Source: Bacteroidales bacterium (GTDB lineage: Bacteria; Bacteroidota; Bacteroidia; Bacteroidales; UBA4181). From it: a DNA stretch of 6,307 nt. Location: positions 1 through 6,307 of the forward strand of contig JAQVSH010000111.1 in the NCBI GenBank assembly GCA_028700615.1. The letters are read 5' to 3'. The stretch's first letter is position 1. Every line of letters begins with the position of its first letter. Positions 1-6,177 of the stretch are shown piece by piece. Below the pieces are notes generated by a model, which saw nothing but the letters and a program-made list of their open reading frames with translations, was not told the DNA's origin and ran no database searches. Made by a program: the position numbers and the translations under genes.

Positions 1-2315
1 CCCGGGTCTATGACGCTTCCGGGAAGACAAAAGCCGATCCTTTCCGCGAGATCACCCTGAAAGAAGACAAAAACCACCAACTCAGCCTCCATGCCGCTCT
101 TGACCCTCTGGTCATCGATAGTCTTCACAACAAAGATCTTACCCTCATCCTTACCTTCGATGATCACAAAGACACGCTGAGCCTTGAAGAAAATAAAAAA
201 AATCAATACCTCATCGATTATCCCCTCCCTGAGAAAAATCAGTTCGTTACTTTACAGATGCAAACCGATCACCAGATCAGTGCCTCCAAAACCATTGTTG
301 CGGATGAAGATTACCTCGATCTTCAGTTCTTTCCCGAAAGCGGAGAGCTGGTCCACGGCCTGCAGAGCCGGATCGGGTTTAAAGCCCTCGATTATTCCGG
401 CAAAGGAAAACTTGTGGAAGGAGACATCGTGAACGAAGAGGGCGAGCTCATTACTCTTTTTCATAGCAATTCCCTGGGTATGGGTAGTTTTGTCCTGCCC
501 AATGCCGACAGCACCCGTTCCTATTTTGCACGACTCAAGTCTCAGTCCCAGGAAGATTTAGCCATCCTGTATTATTTGCCCAAAGTGGCTTCGCTGGGAA
601 ATGTATTGTCTGTCACGAAAAAAGAAGCTTCTATCCTGATAAAAGCCGCTTCCAATTATCTTCTCCATGACAGTATCTCTCTATTGGTCTCCTGTCGCGG
701 AGAAATCTATTATCACATCAAAGAACCTTTAAAAAAAGGCACTCTGACCGTTTCTCTTCCCGCCAGTGAGTTCCCCGAAGGAATCATTGCCATCACCCTG
801 ACCGATGCCCGACAGCAACCTCTCGCGGAAAGGCTTTTCTTTAATGTCAGGCCCGAAAGCCGATTAAATCTCTCCCTTTCTTCCGATAAAGATTCATACC
901 TGCAACGGGATCTGACCAGACTCAACATTGAAACCACCAACCACAAAGGTCTTCCCGTACCTGCCAATCTCTCCGTATTGGTATTGAACAAACAACAGCT
1001 GGGGCAGATTCAGGATACTCGCGAAAATATCCTTTCTTATTTCCTGTTAAGTTCTGAATTGAAAGGGTCCATTGAAAATCCCGGGTCTTACTTTCATCCC
1101 GATCAGAACAGCTACCCGGATCTGGATGCCCTGATGCTCACTCAGGGTTGGCGCAGGTATCATTATGCCAAACCATCCGATAGCATTCTTTACCAACCCG
1201 AAACCAATCTCTCTGTGTCAGGACGCGTAAGCGGATTGTTATTCAGTCACAAGAGAAAAAAGGCAGGGTTGACCCTCATGACCTTCGGAAAGAAGCCGGC
1301 GGTTTATGTCCAAAACACCGACAGTCTGGGTGGATTTGATTTTACTATAGACGATGAATCTGGCAAAAACCTTAACATCCTGATTCAAAGCTCCGGAAGA
1401 TCAGGAAAGAAAAAAGATTACCATATTACCATGAATCACACACAAGCTCCGGAAGTTTTATTTAACCAGGTAAAGACGATTGAAAAAGCCGACAGCGTGG
1501 TTCGTTTTATTGTAGAAAAAAACCTCTCCCAGAAAAACGCGGAGGAAACATTTCAACTTTCTCAAGGAACGATCCTGCTGGAGGAAGTCATCGTAAAAGG
1601 ATACAAAATGACCCCCGAAAGAACAAAGGTCGCCGAGCGATATGGAAAACCCAAGCTGGTCATTGACGGGCAGGACATCCTGGCCAAAGAAGAAAAATGG
1701 TCCTTTGGATTATACAGTGTCCTGATGTACAACTTCCCGCAGATAAAGATTCAACGATCAATGAACGGTATTTTACATCCGGTAGTGAGAGAGGATAAGG
1801 ATATCATCACACTGGTGGTCATTGATGCTATTCCCGTTCAAATTCATGATTATCGTCTGATTCAGAACATTCCGCCCAGTGAGGTAATAAGTTTTGAAGT
1901 CATTGAAAATGCCAAGAATTTCTCAAAACTTTTTCTTGAAGCAAAGCCTAATGTAAGTCCCTTCGAGGTGCCGGCAGAAGGAGACGTTGTTGCAATATAT
2001 ACTAAGGGTGGAAAAGGTCTCTTCGGCGCCGGAAGATCAGAAGGCATCATGAAAACTGCAATTCCCGTATTTTCAACACCCCGTGAATTCTATGCTCCAA
2101 AATATGAGGCTCTTAAACCCAAAGACTGGTTGGTTCCTGACTTGCGGGCTCTGGTATATTGGAATCCCACGCTCAAAACAGATAGTTTAGGCAAAACCTC
2201 CGCCGCTTTTTACAATGCCGATAACGCCGGAGACATGCAGGTCATCGTGGAAGCTATCTCCGAAAACGGAGACATCGGCTATCAGGAGACGTTCTATGAT
2301 GTAACAAAAAGATAA
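1..2315 (+). CDS. Macroglobulin-like / TonB-plug domain protein without a barrel (5' partial)
   Basis: The frame is open from the first full codon at position 3 to TAA at 2313-2315, giving 770 visible residues. The start and any signal peptide lie upstream, and the ATG at 258 is internal because similar sequence continues before it. Numbering the visible fragment, residues about 100-290 look like macroglobulin-type beta-sandwich repeats (FFPESGELVHGL near 109). The motif LDALMLTQGWRRY lies near 374-386 and a carboxypeptidase-regulatory-like sandwich at about 402-480. EEVIVKGYK near 526 opens a plug-like region (VVIDAIPVQ near 605, then VVAIYTKGGKG near 662). A last macroglobulin-like strand set contains TDSLGKTSAAFYNAD. 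The protein ends there, so the 22-strand TonB-receptor barrel is absent. Bacteroidota encode many such hybrids, expected in the periplasm or envelope, with unproven function. Family call is fairly secure; role is unknown. Confidence 0.85.
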   Translation, partial: RVYDASGKTKADPFREITLKEDKNHQLSLHAALDPLVIDSLHNKDLTLILTFDDHKDTLSLEENKKNQYLIDYPLPEKNQFVTLQMQTDHQISASKTIVADEDYLDLQFFPESGELVHGLQSRIGFKALDYSGKGKLVEGDIVNEEGELITLFHSNSLGMGSFVLPNADSTRSYFARLKSQSQEDLAILYYLPKVASLGNVLSVTKKEASILIKAASNYLLHDSISLLVSCRGEIYYHIKEPLKKGTLTVSLPASEFPEGIIAITLTDARQQPLAERLFFNVRPESRLNLSLSSDKDSYLQRDLTRLNIETTNHKGLPVPANLSVLVLNKQQLGQIQDTRENILSYFLLSSELKGSIENPGSYFHPDQNSYPDLDALMLTQGWRRYHYAKPSDSILYQPETNLSVSGRVSGLLFSHKRKKAGLTLMTFGKKPAVYVQNTDSLGGFDFTIDDESGKNLNILIQSSGRSGKKKDYHITMNHTQAPEVLFNQVKTIEKADSVVRFIVEKNLSQKNAEETFQLSQGTILLEEVIVKGYKMTPERTKVAERYGKPKLVIDGQDILAKEEKWSFGLYSVLMYNFPQIKIQRSMNGILHPVVREDKDIITLVVIDAIPVQIHDYRLIQNIPPSEVISFEVIENAKNFSKLFLEAKPNVSPFEVPAEGDVVAIYTKGGKGLFGAGRSEGIMKTAIPVFSTPREFYAPKYEALKPKDWLVPDLRALVYWNPTLKTDSLGKTSAAFYNADNAGDMQVIVEAISENGDIGYQETFYDVTKR

Positions 2316-2331
2316 GCGGGATTAAAAACGT

Positions 2332-2448
2332 AGTGTGCCTCGGTTCTGTCCAACAGACTGATAATCAGACATGGATTTAAATCTGAATTTTTGATTTCAG
2401 AAAACGCACCATTGATTATCAACCGCTTGGACAAGGTCGAGGTACACT
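2332..2448. repeat. Long imperfect inverted repeat, 36-nt arms, between two genes
   Basis: The left arm 2332-2367 is the imperfect complement of the right arm 2413-2448, with 27 of 36 positions pairing by Watson-Crick rules. In transcribed RNA four more positions would be G-U pairs (2337, 2343, 2344, 2345), leaving mainly a 5x5 internal loop at 2354-2358/2422-2426. Perfect blocks are AGTGT/ACACT, CCTCG/CGAGG, TGTCCAA/TTGGACA and TGATAATCA/TGATTATCA. The 45-nt interior holds a palindrome GATTTAAATC (2374-2383) and a small CTGAA/TTCAG hairpin (2383-2400). No T-run follows, so it is not a standard intrinsic terminator. It begins 17 nt after the upstream stop and ends 41 nt before the next ATG. 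It could be a structured 3'/5' UTR RNA or a MITE-like insertion; the sequence alone does not decide. Confidence 0.75.
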
Positions 2449-2489
2449 CAGAGTAATAAAACGAGTATGTTCGTTAAACACAAACAAGG

Positions 2490-3536
2490 ATGAAAAAAAG
2501 ATTGTTTTTTTTCGGATTGGGAGTCATTCTGTTCTCCTGTGCAAAACAACCGGATTATCCCTATATAGACCTTTCTCTTTCAACCCCTTTATCCAATCCC
2601 AAACCGGTATTGAGATTTGAAAATAAACTGCCATATGATCTTGCCATTAAAGATTCATTGGCTGTTTTATTGTTTTCAAAAGAGGATACCTGCGGTGCCG
2701 TCTATAACCTCAACACAAAAAAACCTGCCGGTTATTTTGGAATGGTTGGAAATGGTCCTGGAGAAGTGATGCGAATTGAATTTGTTGCCAATAAACAGTA
2801 CGCTCTTGACAGAGATTCATTGTATTTTTTTGATACCAATCAGGGCAGATTAATGGCAATCTCTTTAAAAATGCCGGAAAAAGGTTTTGTACTCCATGAT
2901 GTTTCAAATTCTCCGAATATTCTTTATAGAATCGCATTGATCAATCTAACCCATAACTTTTTGGTCGCAAAAAGCATATCTGCTAATGAAATGTTTTTTA
3001 TTCATCATCGAAAAACCGGAGAAAGCATAGGCATCAATTATTTCCCCGAAGTCTCAGGTATTGGTGAAATATATAAAAGCGCTTTTTATACCCCTCGTCT
3101 TGGAATAAATGAATCCAAAGGGAAAATCATCATGGGAACAACGCTGATGGATATGATACAAGTATATGACACACAGGGTGAACGAAAAAAAATCATTTGT
3201 TTTTCTAAGAAATATATTCCCCCTGTGAAAGATCAGCTCTTTGACACCAGTGAAGAATCTGCCGGGATATATTTGATTTTCCCCACAGAGAAATACTGTT
3301 ACATAATCAGACGTATATGGGGGAAAAAGGAACGTGCACCCCAAATTACACAAACCGAAACCGATTTCCTTTTAAAGATGGACTGGGAGGGTAATTTAAT
3401 ATCATCTTATGCTGTACAAAATGATTTCAGAGGAATATTTATTGACGAAAAATTAAACAGGTTTTATTGCATTCAAAACACAATCGGGGATCATCATGCC
3501 GAATATTATGATGTAGTCTATTACGACTTAAACTAA
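2490..3536 (+). CDS. Six-bladed beta-propeller lipoprotein (TolB-like propeller family)
   Basis: A 348-residue protein starting at ATG 2490, with MKK-R followed by a hydrophobic stretch and a good lipobox L14-F15-S16-C17. It is therefore predicted to be a lipoprotein, with no obvious acidic surface-export signal after Cys17. The diagnostic motif is GNGPGEV (residues 87-93), typical of the Bacteroidota propeller family annotated as TolB-like 6-blade propeller. Other blade-like strands are LYFFDTNQGRL (111-121), MIQVYDTQGE (222-231), FLLKMDWEGNLISSY (293-307) and GIFIDEKLNRFYCI (315-328). Substrate or partner is unknown; no catalytic residues are evident, so a binding or sensing role is an inference. 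AAGG directly abuts the ATG, too close for a normal Shine-Dalgarno site. The gene looks AT-richer than the one before it (hand count 2881-2940: 19/60 G+C, against 30/60 for 901-960). Confidence 0.8.
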   Translation: MKKRLFFFGLGVILFSCAKQPDYPYIDLSLSTPLSNPKPVLRFENKLPYDLAIKDSLAVLLFSKEDTCGAVYNLNTKKPAGYFGMVGNGPGEVMRIEFVANKQYALDRDSLYFFDTNQGRLMAISLKMPEKGFVLHDVSNSPNILYRIALINLTHNFLVAKSISANEMFFIHHRKTGESIGINYFPEVSGIGEIYKSAFYTPRLGINESKGKIIMGTTLMDMIQVYDTQGERKKIICFSKKYIPPVKDQLFDTSEESAGIYLIFPTEKYCYIIRRIWGKKERAPQITQTETDFLLKMDWEGNLISSYAVQNDFRGIFIDEKLNRFYCIQNTIGDHHAEYYDVVYYDLN

Positions 3537-3698
3537 CCTTCTCACAAGCCGCCTTTTCACCGTACCCTGAACTTATCTATATATATGATTATCAATGTAT
3601 TGAATAGGGTCTAAGAACAACGAAAAGAGCACTTTCAGAAACAGAGGAATCGAACAGTAGATCAGCGGGGGATTCTGGAGGATCGGACAATGTAATAT
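3537..3698. other. Gene-free spacer, no recognised feature
   Basis: This is the first 162 bases of the 411-base gap between the propeller gene and the end of the epimerase gene. No convincing reading frame or T-tailed terminator was seen. There is an AT-rich patch (TATCTATATATATGATTATC around 3574-3593) and a 5-bp hairpin GATTC-TGGA-GGATC at 3671-3684. The 3' end of the propeller transcript is therefore not marked by an obvious terminator here. Confidence 0.5.
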
Positions 3699-3792
3699 CA
3701 TCCGAAGGCATCAGGCAAAAGGATTTGTTCGCAAGGGGCGAAATAGCGAGACGAAGCTCCTGAGCTTAGAAAACGAGAGCTGCCTGACGACG

Positions 3793-3817
3793 TTAGTCAG
3801 TGCTGCGCACTGACTAA
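3793..3817. repeat. Perfect 11-bp hairpin at the core of the nested element
   Basis: TTAGTCAGTGC at 3793-3803 is the exact complement of GCACTGACTAA at 3807-3817, with a three-base loop TGC. It sits at the tip of the branch formed by 3768-3778/3830-3840. A purine-rich AAAAGGAGGAG lies just after it (3816-3826). There is no T-run on either side, so it is unlikely to be an intrinsic terminator by itself. Confidence 0.85.
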
Positions 3818-3867
3818 AAGGAGGAGTGTTCTCGTTTTCTGCGAATGGAGCGAGTTGAGCCGACCCG

Positions 3868-3939
3868 ATGCGTAAATCCATTGACTGATCCCTTCGGATG
3901 AACCAATGCGTATATCCTTCTGCTTGATCCTTTCGGATG
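3868..3939. repeat. Two imperfect tandem direct repeats forming alternative right arms
   Basis: Copy 1 is 3868-3900 and copy 2 is 3906-3939. Both run ATGCGTA-x-ATCC at the start and TGATCC-Y-TTCGGATG at the end, separated by five bases. Either copy can pair with the single left arm: copy 1 with 3699-3714 plus 3721-3726, copy 2 more continuously with 3699-3724 (22 of 26 Watson-Crick plus two G-T positions). Copy 2 ends 8 bases from the epimerase stop codon (3948-3950). Confidence 0.75.
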
Positions 3940-3947
3940 GATGCAGA

Positions 3948-5231
3948 CTATTTCAATGCGTGGAAACGTTCATACACCTCAAACCCCATACGACTGTTGT
4001 GATAGGGACATGTCCATCCGTCTGCTTTAATGGAATTGGCTTTAGGCAGTCCTTCCGGAGTCAGGTCGGGGATCCATCCGCCGTATTGTTTATCAATCAT
4101 ATGGGCTTTGATATAGTTCCAGACACCGGTTGCCGCATCTAAAAATTTCTTATCCCCGGAGATTTCATATGCATTCAGAAAGCCAACAATAGCTTCGGCC
4201 TGAACCCACCAGGAAATGTTTTTACGATAATTGTTGGCGCCTTCTTTTTCGTAGATCATGGCTCCTTCAGCATTCATGCCTTCGGCCAACTGTGTGGCGG
4301 CAATTTTGACTGACTCGTCTTGGATTTTTTTAATCAATGCTTTATCTCCCAGCACCTTACCAGCTTCATCAAACAACCAGGAAAACTCGATATCATGTCC
4401 GTATGAATCATATTCTCCGCTCACCGTCCAGTCTTTGGCAAAGTATAGTTCCTGATGATGGGTCTGAGTATTCAAAATATGTTTCCAGAACATATCAATC
4501 AGACCGTACATCTGTTGTTTGAGCTGAGCATCCGGCCATACCCTGTATAAATTTGTATAGGCTTCCAAGATATGAAGATGGGTATTCATGGACTTAGCCT
4601 GACGTCCAGCCATTCCTTTTCCTTCTACAAAGGTCCAATTGGCTTTAAAAGCTTCCATATAGCCGCCATTTTCTTTGTCGAAGCCATATTTTTCCATCAA
4701 GCGGAATATTGTTTTGGCCTTTTCCAGGCTTTCTTCATTCTTGGTTATCTTGTAATATTCGGAGAAAGCATACATGGCAAAGGAGAGCCCGTATGACATC
4801 TTACTGGAGTCCGAAACAGAACCATCCGCATTGAGTTCCCAGAAAACGCCCCCATTCTTTTTGTCCCAGAAGTAATTTGAGAGATAGTTATAAGCCCTGT
4901 GAGCCAGTTTTAAGGATTCTTCGTCTTTAAAAATGCGGTATGCAGATGAATAGGTCCAGAGATATCTGGCAAAAAGGACATTGTGTTTTTTTGCATTGGC
5001 TTTCCCGGTGCCATCCATGGCAATTCCCCCGTAAAATCCCTGATTGGGATCGTTGGGATCTACCGAGTATTTTTTCCAGAACGGAAGCAGATTTCCATTT
5101 AAATCCTGCACAATCTGATCCCGAAGTTCAATGATCGCTTTTTTTTCTGAAGCCGGAATTTTTTCCTGACCGAAACAGCTCACTGATATCACTATCAGCA
5201 ATACACTCATCAGTACAACAATTTTTTTCAT
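3948..5231 (-). CDS. Exported cellobiose/mannobiose 2-epimerase-like protein (AGE family)
   Basis: It belongs to the N-acylglucosamine 2-epimerase/cellobiose 2-epimerase superfamily (alpha6/alpha6 barrel). Characterised members (EC 5.1.3.11) convert the reducing-end glucose of beta-1,4 disaccharides to mannose or the reverse. I chose ATG 5231 (427 residues) over the in-frame TTG at 5240, because it gives a clean MKKIVVL signal start. Numbering from ATG, the conserved set is Arg89 (FARYLW), NTHLH 216-220, GHDIE 278-282, SWWVQAE 340-346 and the C-terminal GWTCPYHNSRMGFE 405-418. This matches the family's catalytic histidines, here His279 and His411. GHDIE rather than GHAIE favours cellobiose epimerase over GlcNAc epimerase. 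The hydrophobic N-terminus with a CFG-Q cleavage-like site predicts periplasmic export, unusual for a family best known as cytoplasmic. Cys19 lacks a proper lipobox. Preferred substrate is not determinable from sequence. Confidence 0.88.
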   Translation of the reverse strand: MKKIVVLMSVLLIVISVSCFGQEKIPASEKKAIIELRDQIVQDLNGNLLPFWKKYSVDPNDPNQGFYGGIAMDGTGKANAKKHNVLFARYLWTYSSAYRIFKDEESLKLAHRAYNYLSNYFWDKKNGGVFWELNADGSVSDSSKMSYGLSFAMYAFSEYYKITKNEESLEKAKTIFRLMEKYGFDKENGGYMEAFKANWTFVEGKGMAGRQAKSMNTHLHILEAYTNLYRVWPDAQLKQQMYGLIDMFWKHILNTQTHHQELYFAKDWTVSGEYDSYGHDIEFSWLFDEAGKVLGDKALIKKIQDESVKIAATQLAEGMNAEGAMIYEKEGANNYRKNISWWVQAEAIVGFLNAYEISGDKKFLDAATGVWNYIKAHMIDKQYGGWIPDLTPEGLPKANSIKADGWTCPYHNSRMGFEVYERFHALK

Positions 5232-5241
5232 TTGAATCAAT

Positions 5242-5259
5242 GATTGAGGTTAGTTTATA
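5242..5259 (-). promoter_or_regulatory. Leader motif upstream of the epimerase start
   Basis: On the minus strand this reads TATAAACTAACCTCAATC, ending 10 bases before the ATG at 5231. An almost identical motif precedes the divergent gene at 5359-5374, differing by two single-base insertions. The location in both presumed 5' UTRs suggests a shared leader element; function unknown. Confidence 0.45.
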
Positions 5260-5281
5260 AGAACTTGTATTTAAAACAAAA

Positions 5282-5305
5282 CATACCTATAGATCGAAAG
5301 GTATG
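5282..5305. promoter_or_regulatory. Palindromic operator-like site
   Basis: CATACCT at 5282-5288 is the exact complement of AGGTATG at 5299-5305, with a 10-base spacer, so half-sites are centred 17 bases apart. It is mid-way between two divergent genes and overlaps the weak minus-strand promoter candidate. That position would suit a dimeric regulator, but the regulator is unknown and the match could be chance. Confidence 0.35.
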
Positions 5306-5358
5306 GATTTAGATAGAAAAATAGATAAATTTTACGCGCCTAAATGCGTATATTTACC

Positions 5359-5374
5359 TATAACTAACCTAATC
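5359..5374 (+). promoter_or_regulatory. Leader motif upstream of the sandwich lipoprotein start
   Basis: Reads TATAACTAACCTAATC, ending 8 bases before ATG 5383. It matches the motif of the divergent epimerase gene over 16 bases if two one-base gaps are allowed. The sequence is pyrimidine/adenine rich and is not a Shine-Dalgarno site. Confidence 0.45.
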
Positions 5375-5382
5375 TTAAATGT

Positions 5383-6024
5383 ATGAAACAAGTTATTAAA
5401 AAAATCAGTTTTTTCATACTGAGCGGACTGATGATGATCAGTACTTTCAGTTGTCAAAGCCCGAAAGAATCCATTTTTGAAGGATCAGGGGATATCGGAG
5501 ATTGCAAGTTCCCGGGCTCGGTAGTATTTGATGCTCAATCAGGACAATATACTATGGAAGCTGCCGGTCTGAATTTATGGGCAAATACGGATGCTTTCCA
5601 TATGGTATGGAAAAAAGTTTCCGGAGATTTTAGTATGTCTGCAAACATTGCTTTCGAAGGGGAAGGGGTCAATGCGCACCGTAAAATGGGGATTATGATC
5701 CGTGAGAGTCTGGATGCAGGTTCCAGATATGCCGACGTAGCCATCCACGGGGATGGACTGACCTCTTTGCAATACCGTGCAGAGACGGACAGTATTACGG
5801 CAGAAATAGTTTCAGCCAACAAGGCTCCCGATCAGATTTATCTTGAAAGAAAAGGAAATATTGTAAGCATCAAAACAGGGAAGGGAAGTCTTCCGGAAAA
5901 GGCTGACGGACAACTTGAAATCACACTTCCCGAAGAATGTTATGTGGGACTTTTCATGTGCTCCCACGAGGACAGCATCGTAGAGAAAGGTTATTTCAAC
6001 AACGTGGTTTTTAATAAATTATAA
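5383..6024 (+). CDS. Single-domain concanavalin-like (DUF1349-type) lipoprotein
   Basis: A 213-residue protein from ATG 5383 to TAA 6022-6024. A lysine-rich start and hydrophobic run lead to T21-F22-S23-C24, a slightly imperfect lipobox, so lipid anchoring is likely and residues 25 onward are outside the inner membrane. The remainder is one beta-sandwich with these marks: GSGDIGD (34-40), W66, DAFHMVWKK (70-78), SGDF (80-83), HRKMGIMIRESLD (99-111), HGDGLTSLQYR (122-132), LERKGN (154-159) and VGLFMCSHE (188-196). From memory of the family, this module often precedes TolB/PD40 propeller repeats in longer Bacteroidota proteins; here nothing follows it. Fold relatives bind or cleave glycans, but no catalytic pair is recognised, so carbohydrate binding is only an inference, helped by the epimerase and GH74 neighbours. 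The gene is divergent from the epimerase and convergent with the GH74-like gene. Confidence 0.75.
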   Translation: MKQVIKKISFFILSGLMMISTFSCQSPKESIFEGSGDIGDCKFPGSVVFDAQSGQYTMEAAGLNLWANTDAFHMVWKKVSGDFSMSANIAFEGEGVNAHRKMGIMIRESLDAGSRYADVAIHGDGLTSLQYRAETDSITAEIVSANKAPDQIYLERKGNIVSIKTGKGSLPEKADGQLEITLPEECYVGLFMCSHEDSIVEKGYFNNVVFNKL

Positions 6025-6090
6025 TTAACCAGGGCTGCACATTTAAATTTAAGAAGCTAATAAAAACAGTCCGTAGTTACGGCAGACATT

Positions 6091-6129
6091 AAAAAAGGCG
6101 ACATCCGGGAATCCGGTGCCGCCTTTTTT
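6091..6129. terminator. Bidirectional intrinsic terminator between convergent genes
   Basis: AAAAAAGGCG at 6091-6100 is the exact complement of CGCCTTTTTT at 6120-6129, enclosing a 19-base loop that can pair further (CATC/GGTG). A T-run follows the G+C stem on each strand, so it can end both the sandwich lipoprotein transcript (stop at 6024) and the GH74-like transcript (stop at 6178). A smaller hairpin, CCGTA-GT-TACGG, lies just before it at 6071-6082. Confidence 0.85.
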
Positions 6130-6177
6130 ACTATAGAAAATTGGTAAATTGTTTTATGTGATAATGTTATAATGTGA

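Larger units (their letters stand above)
3699..3939. repeat. Nested inverted-repeat element (structured RNA or MITE-like)
   Basis: Stems are nested. The outermost arm 3699-3714 (CATCCGAAGGCATCAG) pairs with 3885-3900 with one mismatch in 16. Inside it GGATTT 3721-3726 pairs with AAATCC 3874-3879, and TTCGCA 3728-3733 pairs with TGCGAA 3840-3845. There are then two branches. The first is a hairpin AAGCTC/GAGCTT at 3754-3767. The second is an 11-bp perfect stem AGAAAACGAGA 3768-3778 / TCTCGTTTTCT 3830-3840, which shares base 3840 with the outer stem and encloses the hairpin at 3793-3817. A second right arm follows to 3939. Hand-counted G+C for 3731-3850 is 63/120, higher than in the neighbouring propeller gene. 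There is no open frame of note and no transposase. It ends 8 bases past the epimerase stop, so it could serve as that gene's 3' UTR, as the propeller gene's 3' UTR, or be a mobile repeat. Confidence 0.75.
5232..5382. promoter_or_regulatory. Divergent intergenic control region
   Basis: 151 bases between the epimerase (leftward) and the sandwich lipoprotein (rightward) must hold both promoters. Exact Bacteroidota boxes (TTTG ... TAnnTTTG) are not seen. The nearest are TATATTTA at 5349-5356 for the rightward gene and, on the minus strand, TATGTTTTG at 5285-5277 for the leftward gene, which has one extra base; neither has a clear -33 partner. A short inverted repeat TACGC/GCGTA (5333-5337, 5346-5350) lies just before the first of these. 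Promoter assignments are tentative. Confidence 0.4.

Noticed and set aside
258..260. ATG 258 as the start of the first gene
   Set aside because: The same frame is open to the window edge and the upstream translation looks like the same protein, so this is an internal methionine.
2325..2463. AAAACG at 2325-2330 and 2458-2463 as target-site duplication around the inverted repeat
   Set aside because: The right copy is 9 bases away from the repeat end, and a third copy lies inside at 2401-2406, so it is likely chance.
2466..2473. TATGTTCG as a Bacteroidota -7 box for the propeller gene
   Set aside because: It has one mismatch, no -33 partner at suitable spacing, and would leave a very short leader.
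3586..3595. TGATTATCAA shared with the right arm at 2413-2422
   Set aside because: This is an isolated AT-rich 10-mer with no matching flanks, so not evidence of a related element.
3699..3939. Integron attC site or retron msr-msd RNA
   Set aside because: No RYYYAAC/GTTRRRY core pair in the right layout was seen, and no integrase or reverse transcriptase gene is in the window.
3906..4142. Forward open frame over the end of the epimerase gene
   Set aside because: It is mostly antisense to the conserved epimerase C-terminus and starts in the repeat; the protein resembles nothing known.
5232..5240. TTG start three codons before the chosen epimerase ATG
   Set aside because: TTG is a rare start and adds only three residues ahead of a canonical MKK signal-peptide start at ATG 5231.
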